This document shows, one piece after another, positions 7,486 through 14,571 of a DNA stretch of 64,000 nt. Source of the DNA: Acinetobacter sp. ANC 3929 (GTDB lineage Bacteria > Pseudomonadota > Gammaproteobacteria > Pseudomonadales > Moraxellaceae); NCBI RefSeq assembly GCF_000369405.1, contig NZ_KB849994.1, positions 572,248 to 636,247 on the forward strand, written 5' to 3'. The first letter of the stretch is position 1, and the number at the start of each line of letters is the position of its first letter. The translations under genes were made by a program, and so were the position numbers. The notes under the pieces are model-generated. The model was not told where the DNA came from. It made no database searches and saw only the letters and a list, made by a program, of their open reading frames with translations.

Positions 7486-8192
7486 ATGCGATTGTTAACA
7501 CAAATATTCAAACCATGACAAGTTTGGAAATATCAGAACTTGTAGAAAAACGCCATGACAATGTTAAACGTACTATTGAAAGCCTTGTAAATACTGGTGT
7601 AATTGTCCAACCTCAAATTGAGGATGGGATTAAATCTGCAAATGGAATTGTCCCAAAGGTATATGTATTCACAGGCGAACAAGGTAAACGTGACAGCATT
7701 ATTGTAGTTGCTCAACTTTGCCCAGAGTTTACAGCTCGTTTGGTAGACCGTTGGCAAGAACTTGAAGAGCAGATTTCAAGTAAAATTATAGCAATGCCTA
7801 ACTTCTCTGATCCAGTAGAAGCCGCTCGTGCATGGGCTGATCAAGTCGAGGCTAAACGTCTTGCTTGTAAAGAACGTGACCATGCAATCGAAACTAAAGC
7901 CCATATAAGTGACAAGAAAACTGCTACTGCAATGGCAACAGCATCAGTAAAAAGTCGTCAAGCTGAAAAACTCAAAGAACAGTTAGGTGAATCGAAAAAT
8001 TACGCATCTGTTAAAGCGGTTGAGAGTAAGACAGGTCGTAAGTTTAACTGGCGAGAGCTTAAAAAATGGTGTGTGGAACATGGCAAGAAGATTAAAGATA
8101 TTGCTGATGCGAATTATGGCACTGTAAAAATCTACCATAAGGATGCGTGGAATGCTGTTTACGGAATAAATTTAAAAAATATATTCAGTTGA
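7482..8192 (+). CDS. Rha-family antirepressor/regulatory protein
   Basis: 236 residues. The N-terminal region (about 10-95) has the Phage_pRha pattern: MTSLEISELVEKRHDNVKRTI, then PKVYVFTGEQGKRDSIIVVA, and RLVDRWQELE. A helical linker (residues 105-165) is followed by a C-terminal KilA-C-like part (FNWRELKKWCVEHGKKI). These proteins act as antirepressors or lytic regulators. The gene is the last of the Arc-like unit and ends at a hairpin terminator. The first 14 bases match those of the AntA/AntB gene at 3767. Confidence 0.8.
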   Translation: MNAIVNTNIQTMTSLEISELVEKRHDNVKRTIESLVNTGVIVQPQIEDGIKSANGIVPKVYVFTGEQGKRDSIIVVAQLCPEFTARLVDRWQELEEQISSKIIAMPNFSDPVEAARAWADQVEAKRLACKERDHAIETKAHISDKKTATAMATASVKSRQAEKLKEQLGESKNYASVKAVESKTGRKFNWRELKKWCVEHGKKIKDIADANYGTVKIYHKDAWNAVYGINLKNIFS

Positions 8193-8236
8193 CTTAGCTA
8201 ATGTCTTAAACCTTTATTTTAAGAAACTTTTAAGCT

Positions 8237-8268
8237 AACCTCATTAAATCAATTTAATGGGGTTTTTT
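8237..8268 (+). terminator. Terminator-like hairpin abutting the next start codon
   Basis: AACCTCATTAAA pairs with TTTAATGGGGTT over 12 bp (one G-T pair), loop TCAA, then T6 directly before the ATG at 8269. The 3' arm contains GGGG that would serve as the ribosome-binding site of the next gene, so folding may affect both termination and initiation. Confidence 0.65.
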
Positions 8269-8937
8269 ATGGCTATTAGACCATGCAAAGAATGTGGAAA
8301 TCCAGTTAGTGATAAAGCCGAGGCTTGTCCTAAATGCGGTGCAAAACAAAAGAAGAAGATGAGTATAGTTCTCAAAATATTACTCTGGCTTTTTGGTATT
8401 AGTATATTGGTAAGTGTTATTGGTGGTATGAATAGCAAAAACAATAAGATAGAAGATGATCCTAAAATTGAGGCGCAACCAACCCAGAATGAAAATAATA
8501 CAAGTAAGAGTAATTGGTTTTATCACGAATCCAAGGATGAACTTCACAGCACTACAACCAAACTAGCTGTAGCGGAGAGTTTAAATAGTGCAAATTTTGG
8601 TTTTCCCTACGGGAATAGTTCTAAGCTTTTGTTAGGGGTTCGCAAAAATCACCAAGGACTTGATGTTTATATAACTATTGATAAAGGGCAATTCGTTTGT
8701 GGGATAGTTGATGGGTGCGATGTTGCATTCAAGTTTGATGATGGCAATATTATGAATATCACCATGGTTGAGCCAGATAGTCATGCGGCAGATGTTTTAT
8801 TTGTTAAGCTAGATTCGACTGAGAGTAAGATCGTGGAGAAAATCAAAACTTCTAAGAAATTAATTATAGCACCTAAATTTTATCAGCATGGCGACGTGCA
8901 GTTTGTATTCAACGTTGAAAATTATAAACCCATTTAG
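8269..8937 (+). CDS. Zinc-ribbon, single-pass membrane protein (accessory)
   Basis: 222 residues. Residues 5-24 form a zinc ribbon with two CxxC pairs (PCKECGNP and CPKCGAKQ), followed by a basic stretch and one membrane helix (IVLKILLWLFGISILVSVIGG, about 30-52). The remaining 170 residues are predicted extracytoplasmic or soluble, strand-rich, with WFYHESKDELHSTTTKLAV near 85-105 and a C-terminal KLIIAPKFYQHGDVQFVFNV. This resembles host-type envelope proteins rather than tail components, so it looks like a lysogenic conversion gene. Function is not known. Confidence 0.7.
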   Translation: MAIRPCKECGNPVSDKAEACPKCGAKQKKKMSIVLKILLWLFGISILVSVIGGMNSKNNKIEDDPKIEAQPTQNENNTSKSNWFYHESKDELHSTTTKLAVAESLNSANFGFPYGNSSKLLLGVRKNHQGLDVYITIDKGQFVCGIVDGCDVAFKFDDGNIMNITMVEPDSHAADVLFVKLDSTESKIVEKIKTSKKLIIAPKFYQHGDVQFVFNVENYKPI

Positions 8938-8953
8938 ATTATCTTGATTATCA

Positions 8954-8977
8954 AAACCCCGCTAGCCGGGGTTTTTT
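8954..8977 (+). terminator. Intrinsic terminator before the tape measure gene
   Basis: AAACCCCG pairs with CGGGGTTT, short loop, followed by T6. The tape measure SD (GGAG, 8992-8995) follows. Confidence 0.8.
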
Positions 8978-9000
8978 ATTGCCCAAATTTCGGAGTTCAC

Positions 9001-11613
9001 ATGGCCACAAATTCACTCGGAAGATTAACATTAGACCTTTTGGTAAAGCTTGGGTCATTTGAGCAAGGGATGAGTGCTGCTGAAAGAAAAGCAAAGCAGT
9101 CTGCTCAAAATATGTCTAACGCCTTTAAGGGTTTTAATGATCAGATTCAGCAAATGATTGGCGGAACTCAGCTAGGCTCAGTAATCGACACTGTATCAAC
9201 AAAACTAAGCGCCATGCGTGGAGGGGTTTTGCTCGCAACTTCTGCTCTTGCAGGCATGGCAATAGGCGGAACTGTAGTTGCTATTGGTGGGCTTTCAGCA
9301 ATGGCTATTCAGTTGGCAAAAAGCAATCTTGAGTTGGCAAATTTTGCTGCGGTATCCAATACATCAATACAAACCTTTCAAGGATTGTCTGGTGCTGCTT
9401 CTAGTTTTGGGATTACCCAAGAAAAACTTTCTGATCAGCTTAAAGATTTTAACGAAAAAATTGGTGAGTTCGCATCTGTTGGCTCGGGAGGCGCAAAAGA
9501 CTTCTTTGAACAAATAGCAGTTAAGACAGAAAAAGGAGCTGATGGTGCAAAAAAACTTGCTGTAGAAATGTCTAAAATGGATGGAGTTACAGCACTACAA
9601 ACCTATGTTGATAAGCTTGAAGAGGCAGGTGTTAATCAGCAGCAAATGTCCTTCTATCTTGAAAGTATGGGTTCTGATTTAACTGTACTTGCCCCACTAT
9701 TAGCAAATGGCGGGAAGTTATGGAAAAACTATCAAGAAGCAATGGAAGAAGCTGGAATTATTACAGGGCAGGAGGCAATCGAAAAGTCCATCGAGCTTGC
9801 AGCACAGACAGAGTCAGTTCAGCTCCAATTTACAGCGTTAAAGAATCAATTAGCTCAGGCAGTTATGCCGGCATTGAGCAGTGTAATTGGCTACTTTTTA
9901 GATGGGTCTGGAAAGGGTGGTCAATTTGCTAGTGTGGTTGATGCGGTAGGTTATGCGGCCAAGGGAACAGCAGTTCTAGTAATTGGTCTTGCGTCTGGCG
10001 TAAAATCTTTAGTTCAGATCATTGGTGGGGCATTAGATGCAATTGGGAATTTGGGGCAAACAGCTATAAATTTCTGGAATGCACCAACTCTATTAGGAAA
10101 AGGCAAAGCATTAGTTGATGGATTCCAGAATAATAGTCTAATTATTGAAAATACTGCAAAAAGAGTTTGGGAAAATACAAAGCAAGCTTATGGCGGCATC
10201 TCTAAAACTATTCAAAATCAGACTGGTGATCATGACCGACTAACGCGATCCATTATCGACAACAAAAAAGCCCAGCTTGATTACAACAAGGTTTTAGGTA
10301 AAGGGGTTACCACAGGAATTGCGCAGAATAAAGCGCTAAATCCTACCGTTAAAGCTCCTAAAGTCACCAAAACACCAAAGGCTAAAACTGATCATTCTGC
10401 CGAACAAGCTAAACGAGAACAGGAACAGCTTGAAAAGGCTCAACAATCCATAGTCATGCAATACGCTGACGAGGAATTGAAGCTTAAGCTAAAATACGAG
10501 GAAGAAAAGAAAAAAATATCCACGGCCTATGCTAAGGATCCAGTGAATGAAAAACTTTATTTAAGCAAGGCAAAAGAAGCATATGACAAAGATGTTGAAG
10601 CTTTCAAGCAAGCTCAACAAAAGAAACGAGAAGATGCTTTCAATGGGATTAACACTGCTAGTGGAAATATTGTTGGGCAGCAGGTTGCAGCATTAGCTCA
10701 AACAACTTTAAGTCCAATAGCCTTGTCACGTTTTAATCTGAATGCTCAACAGCAAGATGGCTATTCTCAACTCGGGGACAGCCTTAACTCAGGTTTATCT
10801 GCAATTAATGATAATGAGCTACTAGCGGATCAGGAAAAATATGATGCTCGACTATCCATTTATCAGCAGTATCTTAAAGCCAAATCCGAATTAACTACAG
10901 ACTACAATCAAAAGGAGATTGAGTTAAATACCCAACTTTACTCTAGCAATTTATCAGCTATGAGTTCTGTTTTTGGATCAATGGGGGACTTGATTAAAGG
11001 TTATGCAGAGGAAAGCTCAGATGCTTATATTGCAATGGTTGCAATTCAAAAAAGTGCAAATTTGGCAAGTGTTTTGATGAACAGTATTACGGCTATTTCG
11101 GCAGCTTGGGCTTCTGCACCATTCCCAGCAAACTTGCCAGCTGTTGCTATGGCTACTGTTGAAACTGGTGCCTTGCAAGCGACATTGCAAGCATTCACAC
11201 CTCAAGGATTCGCTAACGGTGGCTACACTGGTGCTGGCGGTAAGTACGATCCAGCAGGCATCGTTCATAAGGGAGAGGTTGTATTCTCCCAAGCTGATGT
11301 AGCTCGTTGGGGCGGCGTTGGAAATGTTGAGGCAATGCGTACAGGTAAAGGCTTTGCTGATGGTGGTGTTGTAGACACTAATGTTTTGGATATGGCAAAT
11401 AACCAAGCAATTAGTGGATATCTCTCAGACCGCCAGACCGCGAATGAGCAGGCGGCTAATACTTCAGAGCTTCTTCAGTCAATCCAAATTAATAATATTA
11501 TGGACCTTTCAATTGTTGGTGATTACCTAGCAACACCAACAGGAACAAAGCAAATCCTAAATATTATTAAACGAGATGCTACGAATATTAATACCATTTT
11601 GGGAAGAAGATAG
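9001..11613 (+). CDS. Tail tape measure protein
   Basis: 870 residues from the ATG at 9001 (GGAG six bases upstream). It opens with [16 protein letters not shown], the usual start for tape measures of this group, has a hydrophobic Ala/Gly-rich stretch at about 70-110, long helical regions ([16 protein letters not shown] at about 500) and the near-C-terminal glycine-rich signature [13 protein letters not shown] ... [15 protein letters not shown]. It sets tail length and enters the host during DNA injection. Its length predicts a tail of roughly 130 nm at 1.5 angstrom per residue, the usual rule of thumb. Confidence 0.95.
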   Translation: MATNSLGRLTLDLLVKLGSFEQGMSAAERKAKQSAQNMSNAFKGFNDQIQQMIGGTQLGSVIDTVSTKLSAMRGGVLLATSALAGMAIGGTVVAIGGLSAMAIQLAKSNLELANFAAVSNTSIQTFQGLSGAASSFGITQEKLSDQLKDFNEKIGEFASVGSGGAKDFFEQIAVKTEKGADGAKKLAVEMSKMDGVTALQTYVDKLEEAGVNQQQMSFYLESMGSDLTVLAPLLANGGKLWKNYQEAMEEAGIITGQEAIEKSIELAAQTESVQLQFTALKNQLAQAVMPALSSVIGYFLDGSGKGGQFASVVDAVGYAAKGTAVLVIGLASGVKSLVQIIGGALDAIGNLGQTAINFWNAPTLLGKGKALVDGFQNNSLIIENTAKRVWENTKQAYGGISKTIQNQTGDHDRLTRSIIDNKKAQLDYNKVLGKGVTTGIAQNKALNPTVKAPKVTKTPKAKTDHSAEQAKREQEQLEKAQQSIVMQYADEELKLKLKYEEEKKKISTAYAKDPVNEKLYLSKAKEAYDKDVEAFKQAQQKKREDAFNGINTASGNIVGQQVAALAQTTLSPIALSRFNLNAQQQDGYSQLGDSLNSGLSAINDNELLADQEKYDARLSIYQQYLKAKSELTTDYNQKEIELNTQLYSSNLSAMSSVFGSMGDLIKGYAEESSDAYIAMVAIQKSANLASVLMNSITAISAAWASAPFPANLPAVAMATVETGALQATLQAFTPQGFANGGYTGAGGKYDPAGIVHKGEVVFSQADVARWGGVGNVEAMRTGKGFADGGVVDTNVLDMANNQAISGYLSDRQTANEQAANTSELLQSIQINNIMDLSIVGDYLATPTGTKQILNIIKRDATNINTILGRR

Positions 11614-11670
11614 TTTGTGCTATCTTCAATTCTCAATTTTTATAAACATATGATATTAATAGGTAGAATA

Positions 11671-12048
11671 ATGAAGCACCTTATATTAAAAGCTATTGTA
11701 GCTAATGTTAATTTAGGAGATGTTTACCCTCCAGAGCAAGTTATTGGGATTACATTACATGTTAATGGAGGGTTAATAAGTGGGGATATCATTTCACGTA
11801 AAGAATATTATGAACATAGCCAAAATGCTTTAATCAAGCCATTTTATGATGCAATTATAAAAAGCATGGAAGATGAAAATGAAAGCTTTGATGATGAAGA
11901 TTTAGAAACACTAACTCAAATACATTTAAAAAACGCAGCTTATATAAATGGAAGTCAGCGCATACCATTGAGAGGTGGCACTACAATTACTGTTTTAATT
12001 GATGATGTTAGTGCTTTTAATATCGGTAGCCTAAATTTTGATAAGTAA
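11671..12048 (+). CDS. Small accessory protein resembling GvpU
   Basis: 125 residues from the ATG at 11671 (AGGTAG about 5 bases upstream). The central pattern QVIGITLHVNGGLISGDIIS followed by RKEYYEH resembles the GvpU/GvpU-like family (GITLxVxGxLISGxLISxxEYYE). No gas vesicle genes are present, so a role in gas vesicles is not implied. It lies between tape measure and distal tail genes and is followed by a terminator, which marks it as an accessory gene. The family call is from memory of the motif and needs a profile search. Confidence 0.5.
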   Translation: MKHLILKAIVANVNLGDVYPPEQVIGITLHVNGGLISGDIISRKEYYEHSQNALIKPFYDAIIKSMEDENESFDDEDLETLTQIHLKNAAYINGSQRIPLRGGTTITVLIDDVSAFNIGSLNFDK

Positions 12049-12061
12049 TGGTTAATTTAAC

Positions 12062-12090
12062 AAGCCGGCCTTAGATAGGTCGGTTTTTTT
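12062..12090 (+). terminator. Intrinsic terminator before distal tail genes
   Basis: Nine-base-pair stem (AAGCCGGCC with GGTCGGTTT, two G-T pairs) with a seven-base loop and T-run. Confidence 0.7.
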
Positions 12091-12103
12091 ATGGGTGAAA
12101 TAT

Positions 12104-13258
12104 ATGAAAGTCACAGTAAACGGGCATGAATATATCTTGCTCACGAAATGTCCATTACTTGAAACAACTGAACGTTATGAGTTTAAGACTGATGTTCACC
12201 AGAGTTTTGATGCATCGAGTGAGGAAAGGATTCCTTTGCTTGATGTAGCACGTCAGTCTTTCAACTGGTCCATGATGGCATTTAGAAATGAAGTGCCAGA
12301 AATGTTCAATGATCTTTATTCATGGATGCGTAAAGAGTATTTAGTGCCTCAGCCCTTAGAGTTTCAAATGGTAGGTAATCTATCAGATGACTTTATTGAG
12401 ACAGACACGAGCAACCTAGGCATCAATGTAGGCTCATTGATCCTTGTTCAGGCTGCGGGAGTTTTAAAGGTTGTAGAAGTCACTGAAATAGGGCGATATG
12501 AGGTTATTGAAGATGTACCTGTATACATTGATGGTTATCGCTTAAATGAGGCTGTAAACGCATCTGATGCGAAGATAATCCCATTGCGCAAAGTAATCAT
12601 TGCAGGCAATCCAACATCACAAGCCAATGGCCTAATGTTCAAGCCGACAATCGCTTTAAGAGTGATGGACAGTGTCGAATATCCAGTTGCAGCTGATCCG
12701 CAACAGTTCAAAGGCGATGCTATTTACTTTACTCCATTGCTGCTAGATGGTGACTTTCTCGATATTAACTTTGAGCAGCACCAAAGCATTGTAGATGGTG
12801 AGATAGGGCAATTCTGGCAATTCACTCACTGGTTCAATCCTCTGATCAACAAGAACTTTCGTGTAATCATGAAGAATCGCCAAGAGTACATCGATTACAA
12901 GAAGTGGTTCTATCGTCGTCGTGGTCGTCTAAACCAATTCTGGATGCCGAGTTACCAAAACAACTTCAATTTTGTATCACGTAGTAGCTCAAGCATTACA
13001 GTAAAGAATGACAACTTTCTGAGTGATCGAAAGAACATTGCAATCAAGGCAAATGGCGTTTGGACAGCACATACAGTTATTTCTTCGGTTACCAGTGGCC
13101 AAAATATCGTAATGAACATCTCACCGTCACCGCCAGCGGTTATAGACCGGGTCTCATATCTTGGCCTGTATCGCCTGAATAGTGATGCAGTGGAGTTCTA
13201 TTTTAAAGGGGCCGACATTGTGGAGGCTACAGTTCCAATAGTTGAGTTATCGCCATGA
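12104..13258 (+). CDS. Phage distal tail/minor tail protein
   Basis: 384 residues from the ATG at 12104. It directly follows the tape measure block and precedes the BR0599-family gene with an ATGA overlap, the position of distal tail proteins in siphophages of the B3/DMS3-like tail type. Visible segments are NWSMMAFRNEVPEMF (about 60-75), FWQFTHWFNPLINKNF and QEYIDYKKWFYRRRGRLNQFW (250-285), resembling the receptor-proximal hub of tail-tip proteins. Function as part of the tail tip is inferred from synteny. Confidence 0.75.
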   Translation: MKVTVNGHEYILLTKCPLLETTERYEFKTDVHQSFDASSEERIPLLDVARQSFNWSMMAFRNEVPEMFNDLYSWMRKEYLVPQPLEFQMVGNLSDDFIETDTSNLGINVGSLILVQAAGVLKVVEVTEIGRYEVIEDVPVYIDGYRLNEAVNASDAKIIPLRKVIIAGNPTSQANGLMFKPTIALRVMDSVEYPVAADPQQFKGDAIYFTPLLLDGDFLDINFEQHQSIVDGEIGQFWQFTHWFNPLINKNFRVIMKNRQEYIDYKKWFYRRRGRLNQFWMPSYQNNFNFVSRSSSSITVKNDNFLSDRKNIAIKANGVWTAHTVISSVTSGQNIVMNISPSPPAVIDRVSYLGLYRLNSDAVEFYFKGADIVEATVPIVELSP

Positions 13259-14142
13259 TGAACTTATTCAAATCTAAAAAGGACTTATTTGAGTTCAAGC
13301 ATGGTGATAAAACTTGGTATTTCACAAGTGCAGCTAAAGCTGTTGACCACAACGGGCATACATATCTGCCGCTAGTAGTGAGCCGTGGCAATATAGATGA
13401 TGAAGACATTGATAAGTGTGATACAGAGATTACCTTTCCATACCCGATGCAGATATTGAATGCTGAGGGTGATGATCTACAGGCTTTATTCATCAACAAG
13501 ATTTACTACAAGAGTGTCACAGTCACGATTCTGGAGTTGTACAAAGGTGAAACATTAGTCATTCACATTGGCCGCATCACACAGCCAAAGTTCGATGATG
13601 ACGAAAATACAATGACACTTGTGAGCTCTACTGCTGAGACTCAACAGAACAAAAGTATTCTCACTCGTAAGTTTCAGAAGACTTGTTCAAATAAAATCTA
13701 TGATCGTATATGTGGTTTGAAGATCGATGAGTGGTCTGTTGATGTGACGATTACTGCTATTGATAACCTGACAGTTACTTTCACTGTAAACCCAACACCT
13801 GTGCTAGATGAAAATGGTGATCCTGTTTTGGATGGGGACGGTAATCCTGTGATGGAAATGAAAAGCTACCCGGATAACTATTTCAGCCGCGGTGTTTTGC
13901 AACAAGATGGAATATTTACCTCAATTTTGAGAAGTACTGCGTTTGAGACAACTGGTTCTAATACTGTGGTTTTAGGGCGTCAGCACTTTGGGCTTCTGGT
14001 TGGAGATGTGGTAAAGCTAGCACCAGGATGTGATCAAACCCGTGCAGGTCCTTGCCATACAGTATTTAATAACCATCTACGCTTTTTAGGTTTTCCAAAT
14101 GTTCCAAACTCAAACCCTGTAAACGATCAAATTATTAAGTGA
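13255..14142 (+). CDS. Phage BR0599/DUF2163-family tail protein
   Basis: 295 residues. The N-terminus has a short DUF2163-like region (TWYFTSAAKAVDHNGHTYLP). The C-terminal 80 residues are typical of BR0599: GDVVKLAPGCDQTRAGPCHT followed by FNNHLRFLGFPNVPNSNP. Conserved cysteines (CSNKIYDRICGL, GCDQT, PCHT) suggest metal or disulfide binding, as in tail-tip components of this group. The start overlaps the previous stop. It probably sits between distal tail and the central tip protein. Confidence 0.82.
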   Translation: MMNLFKSKKDLFEFKHGDKTWYFTSAAKAVDHNGHTYLPLVVSRGNIDDEDIDKCDTEITFPYPMQILNAEGDDLQALFINKIYYKSVTVTILELYKGETLVIHIGRITQPKFDDDENTMTLVSSTAETQQNKSILTRKFQKTCSNKIYDRICGLKIDEWSVDVTITAIDNLTVTFTVNPTPVLDENGDPVLDGDGNPVMEMKSYPDNYFSRGVLQQDGIFTSILRSTAFETTGSNTVVLGRQHFGLLVGDVVKLAPGCDQTRAGPCHTVFNNHLRFLGFPNVPNSNPVNDQIIK

Positions 14143-14149
14143 GGTTCTC

Positions 14150-14383
14150 ATGTTTGCGATAATTGCTATTGTATTAGCTGTTGCTTCAGCAGTTTATTCT
14201 TACTACACAATGCGAAAGATGCAAAAGAAGAATCGCCCAGAACCTTCGCAACTTGACGGGTCATTGGCAGATGAAGGGGTTTCATTTTCAGATATAGCGG
14301 GTTCACCTCACTTACATGGAAATATTGTTTGGAAAGGAAATGAAAGCTCATCACCAATAAAAGCCAAGGGTGGTAAGAAATGA
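14150..14383 (+). CDS. Small membrane-anchored tail assembly protein
   Basis: 77 residues with an N-terminal hydrophobic helix (AIIAIVLAVASAVYSYY) and a polar C-terminal part (SQLDGSLADEGVSFSDI, then HLHGNIVWKGN). Similar small proteins with a helix and a DAGTxxxxVFG/xVxW pattern occur just before the J-like tip gene in related siphophages. The ATG follows GAGG (14141-14144). The stop overlaps the next ATG. Function unknown; tail assembly is inferred from synteny. Confidence 0.65.
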   Translation: MFAIIAIVLAVASAVYSYYTMRKMQKKNRPEPSQLDGSLADEGVSFSDIAGSPHLHGNIVWKGNESSSPIKAKGGKK

Positions 14384-14571
14384 AGATATACATGTCTGAC
14401 ATACGTAAAGCCAATATGTGCTCGCGAGGAACGCGGGCATTTTTTTTGGCTCAAGGTTGGGATTTTCAGGACTTTCTTATAAATGGCTTAGATGCTGAAA
14501 AGTTTATTCAAACGGGTGATGCAATGGCATTGCAAGTAGTAAAGGTGGCACAAAATGGGCGGAAGCAGTAG
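14380..14571 (+). CDS. Small conserved tail-region protein
   Basis: 63 residues: MKIYMSDIRKANMCSRGTRA, then FFLAQGWDFQDFLINGL and QTGDAMALQVVKVA. This pattern (xCxRGxRxFFxxxGWDxxxFLxxG) recurs in small proteins adjacent to tip-protein genes of transposable and lambdoid-type siphophages. It overlaps its upstream neighbour by four bases and the J-like gene by 17. No biochemical function is known to me. Confidence 0.68.
   Translation: MKIYMSDIRKANMCSRGTRAFFLAQGWDFQDFLINGLDAEKFIQTGDAMALQVVKVAQNGRKQ

Noticed and set aside
12104..14571. Tail genes as evidence for a Mu-like transposable phage
   Set aside because: The tail-tip gene order resembles B3/DMS3-type phages, but a P4-type tyrosine integrase is present and no transposase is seen; only tail modules are shared.
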